This document shows, in pieces, positions 1 to 14,500 of a DNA stretch of 64,000 nucleotides. Origin of the DNA: Acanthaster planci (Eukaryota; Echinodermata; Asteroidea; Valvatida; Acanthasteridae); NCBI RefSeq assembly GCF_001949145.1, contig NW_019091384.1, positions 1,592,389-1,656,388 of the forward strand, written 5' to 3'. The notes beneath the pieces are model-generated. The model did not search any database. It had not been told where the DNA came from and saw only the letters and a program-made list of their open reading frames with translations. The translations under genes and the position numbers were made by a program. Within the stretch, counting starts at the first letter, position 1; each line of letters opens with the position of its first letter.

Positions 1-2452
1 CCCCCTTCCCCCAAGATTAATTTTGGATGATTAATTATCTTGATGTGTAGCACAGTGGTCCCTGACCCATGCATGGTATTGTTTTGGTGCTGGAGTTTTT
101 GTTTGTTACTTTCTTTCCGAATTCAATTTGTTTTCATGGCAAGTTTTTCTTCATCTGTTCACATATACGGTACGAGGGTACTTTTTAAAACCCCAAATTG
201 CAAATATGCCGTTTGCCCAATTTTCTAGTGTTTTTAACGAAAGTGAAAGTCACTGCATGTTCCCATGGCTGTAGTAGTGTTTCCTGATCAGCTGGAAACA
301 GCATTGCTTCTGAATGTAAGCCAAAATTGTGCATGGACTTGAGAAAGAAGGAGAATGATTTTGTTTTTGCATGCATCGTTGCTTTCAAGTTTGGTGCATG
401 TCCTACTGTATGTAGTTCTGGAGTCCATTTTATTGCAACTTCAAGAGTTTTAGCCAGGAATTATTGGAGCTGGACCTCACCACATAATCCTTCTTGTGGT
501 TCTATATCCTGGATTATTCCTTGTGGATTAAGAGATGAGTAACAAAGTCAATACGCAGATTAGAATGGATACTTCATTCTGTCAACTGGGCATACACATA
601 AACAAGGATTACACAGTATTGCTGGTCAGCCATTTACAGAGCTCTTGATGTTGATAGGTGTACATGTACTTGTTCATTAATTACGAGTCTTAACTGCCTG
701 AGTTATCTCTGTCAAAAATTCAAAACCCAACAATTTGTGGCTTGCATGAAAAAAGTTCCTGAAAGTGCAGCATCCTTTGTGAGCAAGTGAGAATTTGTTG
801 TCGTGAAAGAATTGCAGCGAAATTTCGCTTGAGATGAAATATTCTCAACTTATGCGCATTCAGAGTGCGAATATTTGGCCTGATGTCACAAATTCGCATT
901 TGTGTTCACCCCCCACGTCAAGCACATGTACATGTAGTATGAACCGGTCTTAAGTTAGATCAGCTGGTATGAAATAGCCAATGGTTAATGGAAAATTGTT
1001 CATGAACGCTGTACATAGGGTACAGTTGCATAAGTTTAAAAAATACACAACAGTACATGTAGTCCTACATGTCTTCCAGTTCTTTGCTAAATTTTTTAGT
1101 CAGCAAAAACGCCACATTACATGTCCTGAAATAAATTTCTGTGAATTTATCAAAGTTATTAACACAGTTTCTCCTTTAAACTCAAAGCCACAACCAATTA
1201 ATCAAAGCTATAATTGCACCATTTCCCCTTAGTTGCCAAACCTTGCACTGGTACCTAAGGGTATGCACATTGTTCATTTGTACAGGTATGTACATGTACA
1301 TGTACACGATGCCAGAGGTACCAGTATGGTATATGTGTGTACAATGTGTTGACACACAAAACCACAGTGAATGCTTGAGTTGAGATACTGACTTGCCTTG
1401 CCAAGTCCACCTTTTTTACACTGCAAAGCCTGTATGGTTTCTGAGCAACAGAAAAGATTCCAGTATGGGGCAGGCCAAGATAAGATCTCTACAAATTTAG
1501 CAGGGACCATTAATAATGGTTGGCTTGTGATACAGGAACATACAGTACATGTACATGTAGTTTGTAAAGAAATCAGCTTGTCGTTTACATCATGTATCAA
1601 AGTTTCATTCCACGTTGGGTTTATTTCTGTTGGAGGTGACTGTCATTTGTAACAATTGGACAATTCACCCACCCATAATTTTTGTAAACAATCTACATTT
1701 TACATGTGCATGTATACATGTACTTGCATAGGCATGCTCTACATTTTCATGCATACGGGTACATGTAATGCAGAAGGTTACTTTTTCAGAAGACATTTTA
1801 TCAAGTGATTGAAGGGAATAAGTTTTTACATTACATTTTGCGTGGGCATGCACCTGGTACATTAATAAAATAATCACACATTTTGTGTGTTTGTCATTCA
1901 CTGACACTGACAGCAAAACGTTGTTGACAGCTGCTTCGTTGTACGTAACAAGGTCAAAACAAAAGGGAATTCATGAGTTTCCTAAAAGAACAAATACATG
2001 CACAGTTTTTCCCATTCTACCAAATTAAATTATTTCTTAAGAGATCTGTATGATATGCATTTGAGTCCATCACAAGTCCTGTCACGAGGCCAGTAGAGCT
2101 ATTAAATATGGCTTTAAGTAGCTGGGGGAACATTGACAAAAGAATGCTTTTGTCAAAGTTCATTAGAATGGCTTGTGAATTAGCTTGAGACAGAATGACT
2201 TGTGATAGGCTTACAGGGACTTGTGATGGACTCAAATATAACACGGATACATGTATCACGGGCCATGCTAATAAATCATTGCCAAGACCATGATTCAGTG
2301 AGTTTCAGTTTTGATGTTTACCTAGGCATTGTACATGTACATTATGTATCATATGAATACACATCATGGAGGCCTCAGTGCATTGTACCTCCATGTACAG
2401 GTACATTTAGTATGATCAATTTTTGTACTTCCGTTATGTCTTTCTTCTCCAG
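1..2452 (+). other. CCDC88: Partial CCDC88 intron (upstream of exon A)
   Basis: No exon was recognised on either strand. It contains several TACATG-type repeats (near 917-935, 1290-1302, 1545-1558, 1708-1722) and one inverted-repeat element at about 2048-2245. The short ORFs here have no coding character. Confidence 0.7.
2048..2245 (+). mobile_element. Second inverted-repeat family, copy A
   Basis: Left arm ATTTGAGTCCATCACAAGTC, right arm GACTTGTGATGGACTCAAAT (perfect 20-base inverted arms). The interior TGACAAAAGAATGCTT is shared with copy B at 61194. Its outer ends have decayed. Confidence 0.7.
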
Positions 2453-2561
2453 TGACCCAAGACCCAATGCACTGAAGGTCAACCGTGAGGTCAACGGGGA
2501 AGTCAACCTGAGGATCCAGAATCTGGACACGCTGATGAAAAATATCAAAGCATTTTATCTG
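2453..2561 (+). CDS. CCDC88: CCDC88 exon A: HOOK domain, first exon in window
   Basis: Residues 1-36 ([15 protein letters not shown] to IKAFYL). Acceptor TTCTTCTCCAG at 2441-2452, donor GTAAGC at 2562. The exon starts with the third base of a codon, so the upstream exon lies outside the window. It aligns with the Girdin HOOK segment that runs from NPK through the VNxxVN and LRxxNL motifs to IKxxY. No earlier CCDC88 exon (the FLNQVMLQ-like region) was found in bases 1-2452. Confidence 0.92.
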
Positions 2562-5500
2562 GTAAGCTTGAGAAAATTGCATCAATTGCCAGCATGGAAA
2601 ATTTTACTTGAGTTTTGCTTTGTCCTGAACAAATGCCTTATTTGATTGTCCTGAATCCTCCCATTTCAATATAATTTTACCGGTACATTCACCCTAGAGC
2701 ATTAGGGTTTTAATACCCGCACCACCTATCTGCATTGGCCTTTAGGCTTCATTTGACAAACGTTTTGAGTTTGATGCAGCAGACTTCATTTCAGTATCCC
2801 CACTTCCTCTCTCTGCCTCTCCTGTTTGCCAAATTTACACATACCTGCACCATTCAACTTGGTTCTTCTTGTACAAAAAAAGTATCATTTTGATCACCCT
2901 TGCCCAGCGTACGACCCCTTGTATCAATGTTTTCCTTGGGCCTTGGCAGGAAAACAGAACATTACTTTGTGCTGCATTCATTCACAGATTTCAAGGGGAT
3001 GTCATTAAATTTTAAATATTTTGCGGGTTTTGCCCTTACCTGATGTATAAATTAATAAACACTGTAAGCTCAGTGATGTCAGTCAATTTGAACTGGCTGA
3101 CTTCATGTAAGAATCAGTAAAATCCAATGAAGATGGTCCAAGTGAAATAAATAAATTAGTGAATGTGGAAATTACTAATTTACATACATGTACATGTACA
3201 TGTAGACCTGGAAAAACAATGCATAAGCATACTGTATGTTTTTGTTTAAAGTAGGATTATGACCATTTTTTTGTTTCATATTTCTCATTTGATATGAATA
3301 CAGTGAGCATGTTCACCAGTTTGTCATTATTGTATATATTTTCGTATGTGCCAGTGTAAGCATCAGTACCAGTAGACAGATGCACGGTGTGGTTTATGCA
3401 GTGGCCCAATTGCCACTATAGTTTGCCTCATTAGTGAATCCACTCCAGTACTGGACTATATTGATTGACGAGGAGAAGCCTTCACAGCCTGTAAGGGGAG
3501 ATGTGCCATTTGCTGTGACCCAATTACACTGGAAATACTCATAAAGTACCACAGCATCAAGGGAACAGTTGATGTATTCATGTCATGTGTTCAAATGGAA
3601 ATGCCACAAAAAGAAGAAACACATAAGTATATGATAAAGTGGCTTGGTGAAGTTTGGTTTATATTTTTAAGTTTATATACCACATGATTACCATTACCGA
3701 CTGAGAAGAACTGGTTGTTAATAGGGCTGTGCCGAATATCTGAATGTTTGATCAATTATCGATTTTTCAAATATTATTTTCCAAATCTGAACGCAAAATT
3801 CATGAAAAGGAAGGAAGACTTTTCTTTTGTTTTAAATGAGAAAAATTGCATTATGGAGGCATGTTTCAAGCAGCTTCAAATGAAAAACGACAGAGATCTT
3901 ACAACGATTCAAAAAGTAAAATATTCATTAAAAGATTTAAAAGGAATAGAGATACTCTTAGACATGAAAAGCTATTAGTGATTATGATGTGAAACTGTGT
4001 GTGTTATTGCAGCTGTTTTTGTGTGGTTTGTTCATCAACAATCTGCCAGTTGGTACCACCAAATTTCTGATATTCGATCGAATTGAAGGTCGAATATTCG
4101 AATAGTGAATTATTTGAATTGACTCAGCACTAGTTGTTAACAAGCTAATCGACAGAATGAGGTGTCAGTAATCACACATTGCTTGTTGTTGATTATGGGC
4201 ATTATAATAAGGCTCTGCTCACTGTAGGCAAGCGGAAGAGCGTGGCCCTCAACATTGCTCCAAAGCATTGTTTCAGAAATCCTTGGTTAGCAGACATGAA
4301 GTGGAGTCCTGGCCTTTCCACAATTGAGATTTCCAAGTCTGAATTGATTTGGCATTGATAGTGTGTGTGTGTGGACATTTGTAAGTATTTCTGGTATAAT
4401 AATTCACAAATTTAATCCTTTTTTTCAGTAAGCCAGACTTTCACTATTGATTTCTTGTTAATCCCTAGCACCGCAGTAGAAACTTTATTGACTAAGCACA
4501 CCAGCTGCTCGGCATTCTTTCAGTTTAAACATCAATGAATTCACACATGCACAGATCGGCACATGTATGGCACACTTAAGTTGAATACACCAATTTTATC
4601 ACAATAGAAATAAATCACACATACTGGGATTTCACTTTGTGATTTTTAAACACCCATCTTGTTCTTTTAAAGTACATTTACATACCAGGTAATGAACCAT
4701 TGGACAATTAGAAATCTAGAAATGGAAATTTTATTGCAGGAAAGTCCTTCAGTTTCTCAATTTCTTCAAGTGCATTAACTGCATGGATGCAGTCCTAATA
4801 CATATACATGTACATATATTGTACATGTACCGTGGAACGCAACTATAACGAACACGATGGGGTCCACGCTAAATGTTCAGTACTGCGGTTGTTTGGTATA
4901 GTGAATTTAACTGCCGAACGTTTTGTTGCTATGTTGAATAGCGCCCTGTCTTGTTTAACTGAAGTGTACCCTCTTTTAAAACTGTGGTTCGCTGTTTTCT
5001 CTGTTGATTTGTGTATCAGTGGCGCCCTCTTTAGACTATTGTCAGTGCAGTGCCACGGTGCACATACCGGTACGTGCGGTTTTCTTCCGCACCCGATCAT
5101 GCGGAGTCGCAAAACCAGTGTCTATTCAATACCGTTAGCAAATAGTGGCTTTCCCTTAACTAATCCTTGGGAAAATAATGGCCACTTGTCACTCTCCAAC
5201 ATAGAAAACACCGACTGTTTTATCATGTTGACGTTCGGGAAAATTACAAATGGCAACTGAATTGTGTTTGGTAGGTTCTGTGTACAACTTATTGGGAGCC
5301 AAGGACGATGTTCGCTACAGCCGAATGTTCAGTATAGCGGTGTTCCTCTGTAATTGGGTTAACTTATGTTCACAGCATTTTCAGCTTTGGGTGACTGGTG
5401 TAATTTTGGACAAGAGAACTTCATGTACAGGCTTTTAAGGAAACTTATATCTCGGCACTTTTGCTACAAAGCCATTGTTATTTGTGACAAAATATTTCTG

Positions 5501-8500
5501 GGACTAGGCTTACTATGGAACAGTCAGGTACTGTATAAGTGCATATGCAAGTGCAGGCCTTTACGTTGTCACATGATGTAGCGAAGGGTGTGGGAAACCT
5601 GTTCAGCAATGATGGGATAGGGTTGAGAACACTGGCGTAGTTCCTGCCTGGTAAATGTACATGTATACATGTAGGTACATGTATTGTCACAATGGTGGTC
5701 TCCTTGGTTGAATGGTTGCATTGTCCAGCAATTACTGTATTGTGATAGACTGCCTACCCTGTGTAGCTTTGCACTTGATCTCAGGGTCACCGACCCATCC
5801 GATCTTGTCAAATCCCATGTGTCTGTCCAATACCATGTGGAAATATAAAGAGACATTTGGGTGTGTACATGTACATGTACCAGTGCATATAATGTGAAAC
5901 CCACAGCAGGTGGCCCTCATGCACAGTACTATGCTTTGGGCAATTACATGTACCTGTGTAAAAGGATGTCCAGATAAGGGTAACAGTACACCAATACATG
6001 TAGTTGTGACTTTTGAACGGTTGTAAAAACCTCTTTGTACATGCACTGTACATGTATGTATTCATGTACATGCACATGTATGAAAACCTACATGTATATT
6101 AATCCTCCTATGCGAAGACACATTCTTGAAAAAGTTGTCCAGTCTATCCAAATCAGTCCAGTGACCCCAATGTATCTGTGTACTGTGGTAAATGGAGTGG
6201 GAGGAATTTTTGACTGTGACAAAACCGTAGTTCAGATGATGAACTACAGTAGATGTGTGCACACATATGCATGTACCGGTACATGTACATACCTTTTTTG
6301 TTTCAATTAACCAATCAAACGCTACCAGCCTGTTTCCAAATCCTGATCCCAAACTGCTAGCTGTGAAAGGTGTCTGTTTGTTACATGTACATGTAATTGT
6401 CCTTCCTTAGACCAGAGATAAAAATGAAACTTGACAATATGCAACACAAGAAGAGCAATGATAGTACTTTGGCTTGGCATCAGGGAGATGTTAATTTTAT
6501 ACTGGCTTTTTCTACCCTTATACACTGTACCAACGAATATTTCACTGTATTCTAAGCGTGGTCCGAGGGGCTCCCCCCTCCAAAACTCTTGGGCCACGCT
6601 GAGGATACGGCATGAACACATGTACCCCTGATGAATAGATACAAGATATGTGTTGGAGTGGTCGAGGACGCCATAAAGGTAAGCCAAATGAGACCAGCGA
6701 AGGATTGTGGTAATTCATGTGTGTGAGGGTAAAACTTCTATTAAAAAATGATGAGAACGACTTGACATTTAAGAATTAATTGCTGAAATTTCCCCAAAGT
6801 AACGTGGGTTGACATTTTTATGATGACCACTTACTTTCAATAATAATTTACACAGATGAGACATACATGTACATGTACCGGTACCTACACAGTGCATGTA
6901 CGGTGTAAATGTAATGGTATTGTTAGATTAATTGTTTTTTCATACTTATCACTGTGTACACCAAACAGAAAGGAGGCGATGTTGCTGAAGTGTGGGTATT
7001 TCCAGAAATTAGGGGTCCAACAGTGTGACATTTTCGTGTCCCTGTTACATCTCACCTTTGTTATTTGACATGTAAGAATTATCACCAGAATTGTTTTGCT
7101 TGGCAGGTAGTTTGCATTAATTCATCACTCTTGGAAATTAGAAAATGTGTTCTGAACTTACAAATCATATGTCAGATGTAATTGGGACACCAAAAAAATG
7201 GACCCCTAATTTCTGGAATTATCTTTATCCCCATTTATTACACACATCTCAAGTAAATACATGGAAGTATTAACCCAAACAAACAACTGAATTTGTTAGG
7301 AACTTGACTCTGTGTATACATTAATTCCAGTAGCCTGCATTAATTTCAGTTATGTTTTTTTATTAGTTAAACAACTGCTCATTGCTTTCACTCTGTGTAT
7401 TTTATTAATTTATTAAACTGAATCAGTCGTACAACGAAAAAGCTTCAAAGCTCTTAGCGGGTGAGGATCCGTATGCTGAGATGGTCTAATAACCACAGCC
7501 ACCCAACCAGGGATTGTAACCTGCAGTGCTTTCTGTAATCTGTCTGGCTTCGTTAAGGCGTGTCATTGCTGATGCAGTATGATTCATATCACTATGGTAA
7601 TCACAAACTTCATAAAAGCTCTAGGCAATTGAGTTACTGTGCATACATGTACATACAGACTTAAAGATTTAGGTCGTTGCTGTGCTGCTAATTAAGTATG
7701 GATTTTTAAAGGTGGAATTCTACATTGCGTATTCATGTGTAATACATATACAGTGCGTACTGTACAACTGCAAGAAATGTTCATTTTTGGAGTCATGCTG
7801 TTTTATTGTGTTGTCAACTCATAAAAAATTACTTGAATTTTCTATTTACAACAGGTGGCTATTTTTGTATTCATGAGATATTTACCCTTGGAGCTTTTCA
7901 TTGAAGCTGCTGGTAGTCTCTTCATGTACATGTATACGTACATGTTAATGTACATATGTGCAAAAATGGACAACGTACATGCACATGTACGTGTATGATG
8001 AGTACGTTACTATTGGTTGGAGAATTCTTGGGGTTTGTGAAAATTGGGGTGTGTTCATTTCAGAAGTTTATGTACATTCAGGCTATATTTAGCAAGTACT
8101 GTGAGTGTATTGCATATAATTATGTTCATGTATTATGCCCCAGTGTTAAAGAATTAGGCTACATGTTTCAATGTATTGAAATTACTCAGAAATCATTTAG
8201 TTTTGGCATGGAGGAATCCATGCTTGTACCGCGAATCACAAGTGTTTTAAGATTTTTTTCTTAATTCAGGGCACTTTATACAGTTGCTTTGCTAAATCCC
8301 TGTGCCTGTTTGTTCACATCACACGTGTCAGTCAGGTATCAGTCAGAATCATGCATGTCACGTAAACATGTGTATACCATTCATTATTACTCATACATGG
8401 CTCAGTGCACACTTGTACATGTACATGTAGGCCTACCGGGGTACCTCCTGTATGACGGTCACATTATACCTCATTGCTTCAGGGTAGATATTTGGGAATA

Positions 8501-11500
8501 ATTTCCCCTGATGAAACTGGATTCCAATCCATAATGGCAAACACCTTGCAACTGTTGGTAATGAGGCCCTCCCGGAGCTAACCTCACCTACCCAGTACTT
8601 GCACCGGGTACATGTACTTCAGTTTTTGCATACATGTATGTCTCTGTTGCTGGAACTTTTTAGTGCTAGGAATTTGTTCTGAGGCTGTAGTGTTACTATT
8701 TCATGAACTGCAGACAGTTGACCCAAGAGCACATTGTTCACCCAAATCTTTGGCATCCAAAAACAGACAAACAAAATTGATCTCATGTTGTAATCCTAAC
8801 CATTACGTTGAATAATTTGTGTGCGCTGCATATTGACATTTTTAGACATTTTTCACTTCTACTTGATGTCGTCATGGCCCCCCTCCATGAATCTTTTACG
8901 TGTTACAATCCGAAAAAGTCCTATTTATGAATAATAATTATTCCAAAGCTTGAATTTTCTCCAATGCAACAAAGAAATCAAACAAGATCACGCTGATGTA
9001 AGGAACAAATAAACAGTTATGATTTAATGATAATGCTACACTCAGCTTGTAAAGAAAAAAAACAAAAAAAATGCTGATTGGAAAGTTTGCAATGATAAGA
9101 AATATCTCATATAAACAAGGTGTTCTTTTGGGCGAGAACTTGGCTGGGCACTACAGTGAAGAATGCTAGACTCTAACAGTTCAGTCTTTGACAGTGCAAA
9201 ATAAGCTGCAACGGGGACAAAGACCACGTCGAATAAGAACTCCAGACTATACGCTAGGTAACTGGAAATAGCGTCAGCTTACAAGAAATTTCCCAGACAT
9301 ACAACAAGAATGTTCATGACTACTCATTCGCTGTGGCCTGGGATCAAATGCGGGTCACACACAGGATCTGTGCGGTGCCATTACTTAATCTGCCACATGT
9401 TCAGAGACTGTGTGTGTAAACATAACATATGTATCAGAAATACTGTACCATTGCAGCTGGGCAAACTGTATGTTTTAATGACTAAAAATATACTTATCCA
9501 GGAGGGTGGTGGTGTGTCATCAGCTAACCCACCATTGTTACATGTACATGTGGCATTTATTGCATGAAGGGAATCATTATTGAGATCTCTCTGACAGGTC
9601 GCAGCTGGATTTTCAACCAGCCGTGACTGCTATTCAAAACTGCCAGGCAGCAAGCCGAAGTTTGTGTCCAAAACTTTCAGCTGTGGCTAGCAACAACCTG
9701 ATGGCCTATGGCAGACTGTGGCTACCTCTTGCAACTACTTCCCATGGATGTGGCTGTTACATTCAGCCCAGCTAAGACTTAAAGACCCAGTATTTTTCTT
9801 TCACCAAGCACAAGTTCAGTATGATGTAGTGTAAAAGGAAATTACATGTAAAATAGTAAAAGTCATTTCTCATGTTACCCAGGTGCTTGTCTTGGAATGA
9901 CTCATCATCAGACTCACAAATTTCCATAATTTTGTTCTCAAGAATTAGAACAGGTGCCTTCAGTGGTGCAATATGTACTGTACTGTACGTGTACATTTAC
10001 ACTGTACTTTTGGTGGTACCGTACCGGTATTACTGTAGTTTCCCATGTACGATATCTTTATAATTGTAAGTACGCGGTACATGTAGTATGGATGCATACA
10101 TGTATTGAATGCACTGCAGCATTCTTCAAACCCAAGTCATTATTCCCTGCCATTCGAAGGACCCAGGATATTACAAATAACATTATGTACATATTTTTCT
10201 CCACGTTCTGGTGCTGTGAAACAACATGTGCACACCTAACGGACGGTACACGGACCCCCAATGTGTCATGTTTTGGAGTTGAGCTAAGTACTTTCTGGGT
10301 GAAGGACAGTTGAACCTTAACTCTTAACATACTCCTTTTACATTGGATGCAGGTATCGGTAATTTATCATCCTTGCTGTTTCTTCTGAAAGTGGGATGTA
10401 AATACGGATTGGAAGGTTGGCATGTTCCCCATTATGGTGTCTGTTGTGTTTCCTGCTGTCATTCACTACCTCATAGTGTGCTTTATGGGTCATACCTTTG
10501 ACCCGACCTGCTTCACATTTTGCCAGGGGTGAAACTCAATACCTTCCACATGATAAATGAATCTGTCAACACAAACTGTGACACTTGTGGCATGTCTGTG
10601 CTTGGAGTTCATGTGCATAAACAATACAATTGGAGGGGTGGACTATATGTCACCATTGAGGTAGGAAATATTTATTTTTCATGCAGTCACTCAAAAGTTT
10701 AAAAAAAGTAAAAAAAAAATAAAATAATTAGTGTGACCCCAAGGTTCTACATTTTAAAAGATCTGACAAGCAAGTTCTTTTAAGATATGTGTATACCGGT
10801 ACATGTCACGTCTGAAGAGATTTGCCTATTGCAAAATTCTGCTTAGTCGCAATTAAACCATACATGCAGAATAGTGCTCAGGAGATGCGTAATGTACACA
10901 TGCACATGTAATGTACGGTATATACATGTACACATTTTATGTACCGGTACCCCCAGGACTGGTATACTCATAATAATCTGTTGTGCTTGAATGTGTAGGT
11001 TCATGTACATGTACTTAGTCCTTTACAGAAGGCTTGCAAATATACATAAAGCTGCCATAACAATTTCAAGCTGCCACAACCAAATAAGAAATTAATTATG
11101 CCATGTGCACGTCCTTCTTGACGGTTTATTTTGAGAGGAGAGGACCATTTGGGAAAGTTGTCACAGCTTGTCCATCCATGTGATTTGGAAGTAAATTGTA
11201 TCATTGAATAAGTCAGCCGACGTGATGAATGATGCTCGCTTTATTGACAGTTAAGATAGTCATTAGAACCGCAGAGCAACACAAGTGACAGTGGTGGAAA
11301 AATTAATATTGGTGTGGTGCATTCATGTACCGATACATCACCCTGCTATATCAAACACGACCTTACATGTCACTTACAAGTTCTATCATTGACCCATAGA
11401 ATGTAGTACATGTACATGTACATGTAAAGTTGTTACTGCTAAAGAGGAAGGTTCACTATCTTGTCTCTGGAGAACCATCTTAGGAATTTGAGCCTCTCAT

Positions 11501-14500
11501 TATGGGGCATTGCTGGTATTTCTCTTAGCCAATCGGATGTTATGACACTGGTGTCATATAAAGGAATGCCTTCCAGATGCCTGGGGAGTAAAAGTGCTTC
11601 AAGATGCGTAAGGAGTATGATATACGCCTGTAGGCCTACTGCATTGATTAGTTGTACACATGTACATGTCCCCTTGATCTTAGAGATGTTTTCCTACTTG
11701 CCATATTTAAACTGGAGCAGTTGCACAACAGTCCTCCTCTGCATATATTCTTCCAGAGACATCGTACGTGTGTTGCACTATACAACCCTTATCCAGTACA
11801 GATGTATACATAAATACCAGTATGTACCTGTACATGTAATGTAAGGTACACACTGCATTTGTATCGTGATTGAATAACGCGAACATATGATGTATAATAG
11901 TACATGCAGTGGCCACCCAGGAATTGTAGGAGGGGAAGGGAACTCGATCCAAAATTTACCACCAAAATGCATTTACATTTATAGCTCACGGTGCTCGAGA
12001 TCCCCCTAGCACCACTGAGGATTGGGATTTAGGGCTACAAGTAGTTTTAGGTGTATTTGGTATCTTCATAAGTTTCAGAGAGGGAGAATGGGGGCTCAGG
12101 ATGCTCAAGTCCCCTAAGGACATCCCTCCCCTCCCCCCACCACTGAATACATGCTTATATTATAGGGGTGTACTAGTAATAGTATGTAATGCATGGAAGA
12201 TGACACGTGTGGTGGGCTTTATGCAGACATTTGTTCAGTCACTAGCATACCTGTAAAACAAGTCCAGAGGAAAATTAAGATAATTCACCAGGTTTTTATA
12301 GATATTGACATTTGAAATCCTAGCCTGCTTTGGTTTGCCCACTGGCTCTCAGTGAAACATTCAGAGCCACTGAACACTGAGCAGAATGCTGTAATTTTTT
12401 GTGATAGATATCAGAGCATGGAAAAAGGACACAGAAGGAGTTTGAACTGCCCGGGCTATAACATCTGGCCAATTACCTCTTTCTGGCATGCCCAGTATGT
12501 TCTTACTATAGCCACAGCACGGCGAACGCTTGCTATGTATGATCTATTTCACAATCACAAAGTCCCTTTGCACCCTATGGTTGCCATGCAATTTTTCACT
12601 GGTAATCTGCATCCTTAAAACTTTGTGTACTGAGGTTTAGGAAATTGAATATTCATGCATTTCCTGGTGCTTGGTATGATCTCATAACAACATCAAATTT
12701 AATGCTTCTGCAGTTGCTTGTATTATGCTGTGTGCCCTAAATCTATACGTGCAGTCATTGCCCTTAATGAACTCTTTTTTCTGGAGTTATTTTGGGAATA
12801 AATTACCCTGTTGTTCACAAGATTTTGTTTTTTGTTTGAATCATTTTTGTTATGGCATTTGTACAAAAGCATTTTTACGAGATTTCATGAGCACTCTCTC
12901 TGATGAAATAGTGCATTTTGTTCCTTATAAACTTAGCTTTCCAGCAGTAGTCAACATTTTGTTGGCCAGTCTTAGCCAAATTCATACCAAATCTTTGCAA
13001 ACTGATATATTGGAGGGAGGGGAATAAAATTACAAACTTTACATGGATAATAGAAGTGTAGGGTTTTGTGAGATCATTGTACATCTAAATGAACTTTATG
13101 AATGTATGGATAACAGATTTATGTGTATTACAGTCTGCACACTTTCATTCATTGTGAATTTGTAATGTTGAAGAAAATGCACTGACATGGATAGAAGCAG
13201 TAGCATCGACAAGAAAAACACCTGTTATGCTTTGAAGTCTAAATTCCTGGAGTCAGCAGTACCTCAAAAGTGGGGTCAATGTTCTGATTGATTAGACATT
13301 AGAAAAGAATTGTTTCCAGTGATAAAGTGTTAAAAATTGTACAGTTATCGCTTACTGTCCAAGTTCATGTCAACTTTGAACTGCAAATACACGTACGTAT
13401 GCGGATTGTAGAGATCGAGATGCAGGTTTCTCCAATCCACCCTCGCTCTAAAGAGGGTCCCACCCCAGACCCTGTGACCACATTGTTTATACCTGTAGGA
13501 TATCCCATTGTAGGGTATGTACGGTATCGGGGATATTCACAATGGTGCATACAGGTACACAGAGTAACAGGTATTCACCCCGAATACACTGCAAATCTGC
13601 AGTTTCACATGTAAGTATTGTTTCATTTCTTACTCAGGGAGTCCAGTCATGCTCAAGTTAATTATACAGACATGTTTGCACGTCATACATGTCCCATTCC
13701 TGTACATGTGTAGTCCTGAGACTACCCTGATCCCCCCCCCGTCATCTGATTGTCTATTGCTGTGAGGATTCATTTTATTGATCCTGTCATTTACCAAGAA
13801 TCAACTAAGGTGGGGCAGTGACTCAGTCTTATGAATAAAAAATGAGGCTATTCAACCTGCGCTCTACTACCTTCTGTACATACATGTACATGTACATGTA
13901 CCTTGCTACATATTTATGGATACATGTATCTAACTGTAGTCCTTAAGGAGATTTTGTCTCAAGCTTTGCATGCCTGGATTGTTAAATGTTTATGAGGTGG
14001 TTTATGTCAGTGCTATAGCTACAGTTGGCTCAGAATGGTAATTACACTGTAGAATTTAGTACGCCACACTTAATATTAACTACAGATGAGTCCCTCAAAG
14101 TCAGACCAACGCTCCTCTGCCAACAATTAAGCTTCAAATTTGTGATAAAATCTATCATTTGGGCCTGATGTTCACAAAATCTTTAAATTCTATTCAGGGA
14201 GACTTACGGTAGCGGTACAAAGCACTATAATTGTACCATGTGTTACATTCATCAGTGGGGACATTGTTGGCAACCAGATTTGAGTGTGATATCAAGATCT
14301 TAGTCACATCAGGAACATTTTTTTAAGTGGTGCCATAGTTCAGTCTGAAAATACTGTTGTCCATTCTCTCCTTTCATTAAGCAGACCCTGGACTCAGATT
14401 GAGCAAACATACTGCTTGACAGCGTTTAATCCATCCATCCATCGGCAAAAATCTGCCCAGACTAATCATGCAGGAGCAGACAAAGCTGAGCAGACAACAT

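Noticed and set aside
3715-3978. 87-codon Lys-rich ORF
   Set aside because: It lies inside the hAT-like MITE; AT-rich sequence gives chance Lys/Phe codons, and no hAT transposase motif is visible.
4808-5260. 150-codon plus-strand ORF in the 18-kb intron
   Set aside because: It overlaps the pogo-like element, shows no transposase motif (no DDE or HTH pattern) and has no splice support.
7441-7560. tRNA-like stretch (GGATTGTAACCTGC)
   Set aside because: Weak B-box similarity only; stems do not pair.
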